From positions 2,377,001-2,441,000 of the forward strand of contig NZ_JAVBIK010000001.1 of NCBI RefSeq assembly GCF_032193805.1: a stretch of DNA of 64,000 nt, read 5' to 3'. The stretch is from Rhodoferax potami (GTDB lineage Bacteria > Pseudomonadota > Gammaproteobacteria > Burkholderiales > Burkholderiaceae_C). Shown here piece by piece: positions 59,218 to 64,000 of the stretch; positions within the stretch are counted from its first letter, which is position 1; every line of letters starts with the position of its first letter. Below the pieces are notes generated by a model. The model did not search any database and was not told the origin of the DNA. It saw nothing but the letters and a program-made list of their open reading frames with translations. A program made the translations under genes and the position numbers.

Positions 59218-59895
59218 ATGACCCCTACCGAGACCCTGCCTGCCGCGCCCGCTGAAGATGCCGCCCCACCCGAGGCCAAACGCCCGCGTGGCCGTCCCCG
59301 CAAAACCGAAGACGAGCGCGATGACGGCAACCGCCGCCACGAGCTGCTCAAGGCCGCAGCCCAGCTCTTCCGCCGCCAAGGGTTCGCCGCGACCACCACC
59401 CGCGACATCGCCAACTCGGCCGGCATGCAGAGCGGCTCGCCTTTCTACCACTTCAAAAGCAAAGACGCGCTCTTGTTCGCCGTCATGGAGGCGGGCATGC
59501 ATTCGGCGCTGGCCAACCAGCAGCGGGTGCTAGGTGACGCGGCCTATGCCGCACTGAGCCCGGCCGACAAACTGCGCCGCCTCGTCCATGCGCACTTTGA
59601 GGTGCTGCTCGGGCCGGGTAATGACTTTGTGCCGGTCATGCTATATGAGTGGCGCTCCTTGCAGCGCCCGCAGCGCAAGGTGCTGCACAAACTGATTGCC
59701 GCCTACGAGGCCCTGTGGATGCCGGTGTTGCAGGCCCTGCAGGACAGCGGCCAGCTCAAGGCGCCGGTGGGCGTGGCGCGCCTGCTGATTCTGGGCGCGC
59801 TCAACTGGTCGGTGCAATGGTTCGACCCCGCCAAAGGGGCCACGGTAGAAGCGCTCGGCGGACACGCCGTCGCCATGTTCATTCAGGAGGTGTGA
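59218..59895 (+). CDS. TetR-family regulator
   Basis: A 225-residue TetR protein with an acidic/proline N-terminus, a basic AT-hook-like KRPRGRPRKTEDE stretch (about 22-33) and an HTH (about 40-85: HELLKAAAQLFRRQGFAATTTRDIANSAGMQSGSPFYHFKSKDALL). The ligand domain is typical of regulators of acyl-CoA genes. Its stop overlaps the SDR start (TGATG) with AGGAGG just before, so it leads the operon SDR, acyl-CoA dehydrogenase, thioesterase and probably represses it. Confidence 0.88.
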   Translation: MTPTETLPAAPAEDAAPPEAKRPRGRPRKTEDERDDGNRRHELLKAAAQLFRRQGFAATTTRDIANSAGMQSGSPFYHFKSKDALLFAVMEAGMHSALANQQRVLGDAAYAALSPADKLRRLVHAHFEVLLGPGNDFVPVMLYEWRSLQRPQRKVLHKLIAAYEALWMPVLQALQDSGQLKAPVGVARLLILGALNWSVQWFDPAKGATVEALGGHAVAMFIQEV

Positions 59896-60779
59896 TGCAT
59901 TACGGTTCTGTCTTCGCGCCCGGCTTATTCGCTGGCAAAGTGGTGGTGATTACCGGTGGCGGCTCCGGCATCGGCCGCTGCACAGCCCATGAGCTGGCAT
60001 CCTTGGGCGCCACCGTGGCGCTCATAGGCCGCAAGCCCGAAAAGCTGGAGAAAGCGGCCACTGAGATCACCGAGGACGGTGGCAACGTCAGCCAGCATGT
60101 GTGTGACATCCGCAATGAAGACGCCGTGAAGGCCTGCGTGGCTGCCATCGTGGCGCAGCACGGCCGTATTGACGGCCTAGTGAACAACGCCGGCGGCCAG
60201 TACATGACACCGCTGGAAGCCATCAGCGCCAAGGGCTGGGAGGCGGTGATCAACACCAACCTGACCGGCGGCTTTTTGATGGCACGGGAATGCTTTAGCC
60301 AAAGCATGAGCAAGCATGGCGGCGCCATCGTCAACATCGTGGCCGATATGTGGGGCTCCATGCCCGGCATGGGGCACAGTGGTGCCGCGCGCGCCGGCAT
60401 GGTGAGCTTTACCGAGACTGCAGCCACCGAGTGGGCAGGCCGTGGGGTGCGGGTGAACGCCGTTGCGCCAGGCTACATCGCCTCCAGCGGCATGGACCAC
60501 TATCCGCCCGAAATGGGTCCCATGCTGCGTGAAATGGCCAAGACCGTGCCCTTGGGCCGCTTTGGCACCGAGGCCGAAACCTCCGCCGGCATTGTGTTTT
60601 TGCTGAGCCCTGCAGCAGCGTTCATCAGCGGAACCACGCTGCGCATCGACGGTGCACGGCCCCAAGTGCGCATGGGCTGGCCTATGCGCGTGGCGGACGA
60701 AAAGGCGCAAGCCCGCGATGCCATCAAGCCCTTCAACGGCTTTCACCGCGCAAGCACGCCCAAGGTGTTTCAGTCATGA
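59895..60779 (+). CDS. SDR-family oxidoreductase (2,4-dienoyl-CoA reductase/citronellol dehydrogenase-like)
   Basis: A 294-residue short-chain dehydrogenase. The cofactor loop VVVITGGGSGIG (about 17-28), NNAGG, and NAVAPGYI are clear. The usual YxxxK is replaced by HSGAARAGM: no Tyr at the canonical place and Arg for Lys, like peroxisomal dienoyl-CoA reductase relatives, so it is probably a CoA-thioester reductase or dehydrogenase using an altered mechanism. ATG 59895 with AGGAGG at 59885-59890 is unambiguous; longer in-frame sequence upstream lies within the TetR gene. Its stop overlaps the next ATG (ATGA). Confidence 0.86.
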   Translation: MHYGSVFAPGLFAGKVVVITGGGSGIGRCTAHELASLGATVALIGRKPEKLEKAATEITEDGGNVSQHVCDIRNEDAVKACVAAIVAQHGRIDGLVNNAGGQYMTPLEAISAKGWEAVINTNLTGGFLMARECFSQSMSKHGGAIVNIVADMWGSMPGMGHSGAARAGMVSFTETAATEWAGRGVRVNAVAPGYIASSGMDHYPPEMGPMLREMAKTVPLGRFGTEAETSAGIVFLLSPAAAFISGTTLRIDGARPQVRMGWPMRVADEKAQARDAIKPFNGFHRASTPKVFQS

Positions 60780-61978
60780 GCGCGCTCCCTGAGTCGGCGC
60801 AGGAGTTCGGCCCCGAGGATGTGGCTGCCGTGGAAGACGCGGCGCGCCGCTTCATCCAGGCCGAGGTGGCCCCGCATCTGGCGGACTGGGAAGAGGCAGG
60901 GGAGTTCCCCCGCAGCCTTTACCAGCGCGCTGCCGATCTGGGGTGGCTGGGGCTGGGCTACCCGGAGCGCTTTGGCGGCACACCGGCGCCTTGGGCGCTG
61001 CGCAACGCGCTCACGATTGCGCTCGCCCGCAACGGGGGCAGCGGCGGCCTGATGGCCAGCCTGTTCAGCCTCAACATCGGTTTGCCGCCGGTGCTGCGCC
61101 ATGGCTCTGCGGCCTTGCAGCAGCTAGTGGTGCCCGATGTGCTGGCCGGCCGCAAGATTGCTGCGCTGGCGATTACCGAGCCCGGTGGGGGCACCGATGT
61201 ATCGGCACTCAAAACCACGGCCCGCCTGGAGGGCAACGAGTACGTGGTGGATGGTGAAAAAACTTTCATCACCTCCGGCATGCGCGCCGACTGGATCACG
61301 GTGGCGGTGCGCACCGACCTGAAGAACAAAGGTCAGAAATCGGGAGCAGGTGGCATCTCCATGCTCATGGTGCCCGGCGATGCGCCCGGCTTGTCGCGCA
61401 GACCCCTCCAAAAAATGGGCTGGCATTGCTCAGACACCGCGCAGTTGCGCTTTGACGGCGTGCGGGTGCCGGCCTCCAACCTCGTGGGCGAGGAGGGGGC
61501 GGGTTTCAAGATCATCCTTACCAACTTCAATGGCGAGCGCTTGTCCATGGCAGCCATGGCGCTGGGCTTTGCGGAGTGCTGTTACGACGAAGCCTTGAGC
61601 TGGGCTCAGCAGCGCAAAACCTTTGGCACTGCGCTGATTGATCACCAGGTGATCCGCCACAAGTTCATGGACATGAAGATGCGTATCGAGTCCACCCGCG
61701 CTTGGCTGCATGCGGTGGCCGCCCGGGCGGACGCCGGTGACCGCGGCGACAAGTCTGCCAAGGGTGCAGAGTGGGTGGCGCAGGTGTGCCTGCTCAAGAA
61801 CCATGCGACGCAGACCATGCAGTTCTGCGCTGACCAGGGCGTGCAGATTCTGGGTGGCATGGGCTACATGCGGGGCACGGCCTGCGAGCGCATTTACCGC
61901 GAAGTGAAGGTGATGATGATCGGCGGCGGCGCTGAGGAGATCATGAAAGAGTTGGCAAGCCGTCAGCTCGGCCTGTGA
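60776..61978 (+). CDS. Acyl-CoA dehydrogenase
   Basis: A 400-residue acyl-CoA dehydrogenase with the standard three-domain fold: ALAITEPGGGTDVSALKTTA, GEKTFITSGMRADWITVAVRTD, KMGWHCSDTAQLRFDGVRVPASNLVGEEGAGF, QQRKTFG and QGVQILGGMGYMRG. The C-terminal YEGT-type glutamate position reads GGGAEE, so the base probably sits elsewhere, as in isovaleryl- or citronellyl-CoA dehydrogenase relatives (for example Glu in FAECCYDEAL). This favours branched acyl-CoA as substrate. It overlaps the SDR gene by 4 bases. Confidence 0.92.
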   Translation: MSALPESAQEFGPEDVAAVEDAARRFIQAEVAPHLADWEEAGEFPRSLYQRAADLGWLGLGYPERFGGTPAPWALRNALTIALARNGGSGGLMASLFSLNIGLPPVLRHGSAALQQLVVPDVLAGRKIAALAITEPGGGTDVSALKTTARLEGNEYVVDGEKTFITSGMRADWITVAVRTDLKNKGQKSGAGGISMLMVPGDAPGLSRRPLQKMGWHCSDTAQLRFDGVRVPASNLVGEEGAGFKIILTNFNGERLSMAAMALGFAECCYDEALSWAQQRKTFGTALIDHQVIRHKFMDMKMRIESTRAWLHAVAARADAGDRGDKSAKGAEWVAQVCLLKNHATQTMQFCADQGVQILGGMGYMRGTACERIYREVKVMMIGGGAEEIMKELASRQLGL

Positions 61979-61987
61979 GAATGCGGC

Positions 61988-62485
61988 ATGCCTAAAACCC
62001 CCCATGCAGAGCAAGCCGCAGCGCCCATCGTTTTTGAGCCGGAGTTCATCGAAGGCCTGACCCGCATCTTTGAAGTGAGCATCGTTTTCAACCAGATGCT
62101 GGGCTTGAAGATCAGCTCCATCACCCCTGACAAAGTAAAGGCCCGCATTGCCATGCGCCCGGAGCTGGTGGGGCACTATGCCTACAACCGCATACACGGC
62201 GGCGTGATCAGCGCAGGGCTGGATGCCATGGGCGGCCTGGCGGTGATGGCGGCCATTGGCGCACGTCACATGGACGAAGCGCCTTCGCAGCGCCTGCACC
62301 GCTTTGGCAAGCTGGGCACCATCGATTTGCGAATTGACTACCTGCGCCCCGGCATCGGCGAAACGTTCGAGTTACACGCTGAGGTGATGCGCCTGGGCTC
62401 ACGTGTGGCGTCTACCCGCATGGAGTTTCTGGGCGCGGATGGCAAGTTGCTGTCTACTGGGTCCGCGGCTTACATCGTCTCCTGA
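61988..62485 (+). CDS. PaaI-type hotdog thioesterase
   Basis: A 165-residue hotdog protein: VFNQMLGLKISSITPDKVKARIAMRPELVGHYAYNRIHGGVISAGLDAMGGLAVMAA contains the HGG motif and the DAMGG helix of PaaI-type acyl-CoA thioesterases; the rest (GKLGTIDLRIDYLRPG, VASTRMEFLGADGKL) is the standard second half. It lies 9 bases after the dehydrogenase gene and ends the TetR-headed operon. It hydrolyses or recycles an acyl-CoA formed by its neighbours. It converges on the receptor gene with an 8-base gap. Confidence 0.88.
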   Translation: MPKTPHAEQAAAPIVFEPEFIEGLTRIFEVSIVFNQMLGLKISSITPDKVKARIAMRPELVGHYAYNRIHGGVISAGLDAMGGLAVMAAIGARHMDEAPSQRLHRFGKLGTIDLRIDYLRPGIGETFELHAEVMRLGSRVASTRMEFLGADGKLLSTGSAAYIVS

Positions 62486-62493
62486 CAGGCCGC

Positions 62494-63228
62494 TCAGGCG
62501 TTGTTGGCGTATTGCGCCACGATCTTTGCTGCCTGCCCACTCCGGGTGATTTTGCTGGCGGCTTCGGCGAGACGTGTGCGGTCTGCTTGCGCAAATCCGG
62601 CGGTGGCCCATAGGTTGAGGTCCAGCCGCCCCAATACAAACGCCGCTCCCAAGTCGGCGGAGCGCATGCCTTCCTCGAGGAGTCCCTGCCGTAAAGAGTG
62701 GCGCACGCTTGCAACCGCATCCACCCGGCCGCTGCGAAGCAACTGCAACATGGACGACAGCGAGTTGGTGCGTTGATGCAAGACGCCTTCCAAATCGGCA
62801 ATCATTCCGTAGCCTGCGCCACCGCTCAAGCTGGCAATGCGCAAGCCCCGCAGCGAAGCCCTGCTGTCCAGGACCAGACCTTTGCGCGGGAGCACTTCGA
62901 CTTCCAATTGGGTCAATCGCGCAATAGATTGGACTTCGGAATCAAAACCCGGGACCGGTAGCAAGATGGTGAGGTCGGACGACCCGCGATTGATGTTTTG
63001 CAACGCACGGGCAATCGGCACCAGCCGCGTTTCTATGGGATGTCCGCAGGCTTTCGAGAGCGCCTGCGCAAAGTCAGCCATGACACCGGTGATGGATCCA
63101 TTGGGCTGAACGAAGCCGTAAGGAATCACATCAATCACGTCAAGCAGCCAAGGAGGCGCTGCCACGGAGGCCGAAGCGATCCCGAGGGGGAGGGTGGTTA
63201 AGGTGGACAGTAGGTGTCGTCGATCCAT
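62494..63228 (-). CDS. Periplasmic solute-binding protein, SBP_bac_3-like
   Basis: A 244-residue protein with a signal peptide (about 1-24, LLSTLTTLPLGIASASVAA, beginning with a Met-Asp-Arg-Arg-His) and a family-3-like solute-binding fold (YGFVQPNGSITGVMADFAQALSKACG, LVPIARALQNINRGSSDLTILLP, LRIASLSGGAGYGMIADL). These usually bind amino acids or small organic ions. No transporter genes lie beside it, so it is an orphan receptor. ATG 63228 is chosen for the signal peptide; a longer frame to 63330 lacks one. Confidence 0.82.
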   Translation of the reverse strand: MDRRHLLSTLTTLPLGIASASVAAPPWLLDVIDVIPYGFVQPNGSITGVMADFAQALSKACGHPIETRLVPIARALQNINRGSSDLTILLPVPGFDSEVQSIARLTQLEVEVLPRKGLVLDSRASLRGLRIASLSGGAGYGMIADLEGVLHQRTNSLSSMLQLLRSGRVDAVASVRHSLRQGLLEEGMRSADLGAAFVLGRLDLNLWATAGFAQADRTRLAEAASKITRSGQAAKIVAQYANNA

Positions 63229-63350
63229 GGTGGAAGCACTCAAACCTTGCCCGAAGGCGTTATGGACTCCACAAGAAATACCGCCTGACCATATTAACCC
63301 TCCACCATGGGTTTGGGATAGGGTGCTCACCCGCGGGTGGCCCCATAAAA

Positions 63351-63374
63351 AAAGGCCACCCGTGGGTGGCCTTT
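63351..63374 (-). terminator. Rho-independent terminator after the last receptor gene
   Basis: AAAGGCCACCC / GGGTGGCCTTT stem (11 bp, tight loop). On the minus strand it is followed by TTTTTATGG, terminating the gene that ends at 63392. Confidence 0.88.
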
Positions 63375-63391
63375 GTGTCGCTTGCGGCAGC

Positions 63392-64000
63392 TTACTTTTT
63401 GGCAGGCGCGTCGCTCACATACTCAGACACGACTTTCCATTTGCCATCGGTGATCTGGGAGAGACGCGAAGCGTTACTACCCAGGCGTTTGGTGGCAGTG
63501 AAAGTCTGCACGGGGGCGCCGAACATGTCTGCCGGAATGGTCATGCTATCCATGACCTTGATGTAGGAATCCGTCGTCAGATTCTTGCCGGCCTTGTTTG
63601 CCGCAGAGGCAAAGGTGTTGACGATCATGTAGCCGTAGACCGAGAAGACGGTGGGATCTTCATTGAACTTGGTTTTGTACTTGTTGGCCCAGAAGCGGAT
63701 GCCGGGGGTTTGCTCATCGGTGTAGGGGTTCTGCACGGTCATGGCGGCGTAGAGGCCGTCCATGGCTTTGCCGCCGATCTTGTGGATCAGATCGGTGTAG
63801 GCCGCACTCGAGCCGATGAAGGTGGGGTTGTAGCCCAGCTTACGAGCAGTGCCGATGGCGCCGATGGTCTCGCGGATGATGGTACCCAGCACCACAAAGT
63901 CGCAACCGCCGGCCTGCATTTTGGAGACTTGGGATGAGAAGTCGGTCGCTCCACGTTTGTAGGAGGTCTTCTCAGCGAATTCCATGCCGATGGTCTTCAA
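63392..64000 (-). CDS. Liv-type (Peripla_BP_6) substrate-binding protein, C-terminal part
   Basis: The last 202 residues of a type-I periplasmic receptor; the gene begins beyond base 64000. Segments FSSQVSKMQAGGCDFVVLGTIIRETIGAIGTARKLGYNPTFIGSS, GLYAAMTVQNPYTDEQTPGIRFWANKYKTKFNEDPTVFSVYGYMIVNTFASA and ITDGKWKVVSEYVSD are typical of ABC receptors for branched-chain amino acids or related ligands. A terminator follows it, so it is the last gene of its transcript. Confidence 0.88.
   Translation of the reverse strand: MKTIGMEFAEKTSYKRGATDFSSQVSKMQAGGCDFVVLGTIIRETIGAIGTARKLGYNPTFIGSSAAYTDLIHKIGGKAMDGLYAAMTVQNPYTDEQTPGIRFWANKYKTKFNEDPTVFSVYGYMIVNTFASAANKAGKNLTTDSYIKVMDSMTIPADMFGAPVQTFTATKRLGSNASRLSQITDGKWKVVSEYVSDAPAKK

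Noticed and set aside
1..64000. CRISPR arrays, tRNA or rRNA genes, insertion sequences, phage genes
   Set aside because: I looked for regularly spaced repeats, tRNA-like clover patterns and transposase or integrase motifs and recognised none; a dedicated search could still find a small RNA.

Overview
The window looks like a chromosomal segment of a beta-proteobacterium of the family Comamonadaceae (Rhodoferax/Curvibacter-like). The reasons are high GC with local AT-rich promoters, many lone Bug/Liv-type solute receptors, beta-type gene sets (argB-slmA, H-NS-like protein, DUF1840, TTG/GTG starts), and several copies of a short intergenic repeat of the form TGCTAT-T(n)-AGGAGC...GCGCTAG. No rRNA, tRNA, CRISPR, phage or insertion sequence was recognised.

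Layout. 1-2025: end of a Liv-type ABC operon with a 4-hydroxybenzoyl-CoA-type thioesterase and a Rid protein. 2048-8557: small orphan gene, dbpA helicase, an RsbQ hydrolase coupled to a PAS-GGDEF cyclase, a lipoprotein M48 protease and a cytosolic-carboxypeptidase-like M14 enzyme. 8549-12413: two PEP-CTERM exported proteins with an identical sorting tag, then a sensor kinase and LuxR-type regulator. 12504-17858: periplasmic FKBP, HD-GYP protein, exported histidine phosphatase, a DUF393-Coq7 fusion, a PNPOx-like flavoprotein and a membrane GGDEF protein. 17995-26324: htpG, TfoX_C protein, lipase, a frameshifted rluF-like gene, retropepsin-like protein, DUF3297 and a PAS-GGDEF-EAL protein. 26366-35783: a Crp/Fnr regulator divergent from an acyl-CoA synthetase/Liv ABC operon ending in a frameshifted PaaK-like ligase. 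35980-37320: Bug receptor and DUF1840 gene.

37398-45431 is the most distinctive part. It is a storage-granule island with a PHA-granule-type protein, acyl-CoA-binding protein, WS/DGAT wax ester synthase, a TPR-like protein, a PhaD-like TetR regulator, a patatin lipase, a PhaF/PhaI-type phasin (tail frameshifted) and a Marinobacter-type alcohol-forming fatty acyl-CoA reductase. Reductase plus wax synthase gives the two steps from acyl-CoA to wax ester. The phasin, patatin and PhaD homologue suggest granule structure, turnover and control.

45771-50079: H-NS-like protein, argB, a TctDE-like two-component system and slmA. 50188-59029: a TetR-controlled beta-oxidation operon (FadE-type dehydrogenase, FadN-type bifunctional protein, thiolase, accessory hotdog proteins), then a thioesterase and a crotonase-family gene. 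59218-62485: a second TetR-headed acyl-CoA operon (SDR, acyl-CoA dehydrogenase, thioesterase). 62494-64000: two solute-binding proteins, the last cut by the window edge.

The overall theme is acyl-CoA traffic: uptake, activation, oxidation and storage, with four c-di-GMP genes in the first 27 kb. Three genes carry single small indels that split otherwise conserved reading frames, so either the strain has recent mutations or the assembly has indel errors.
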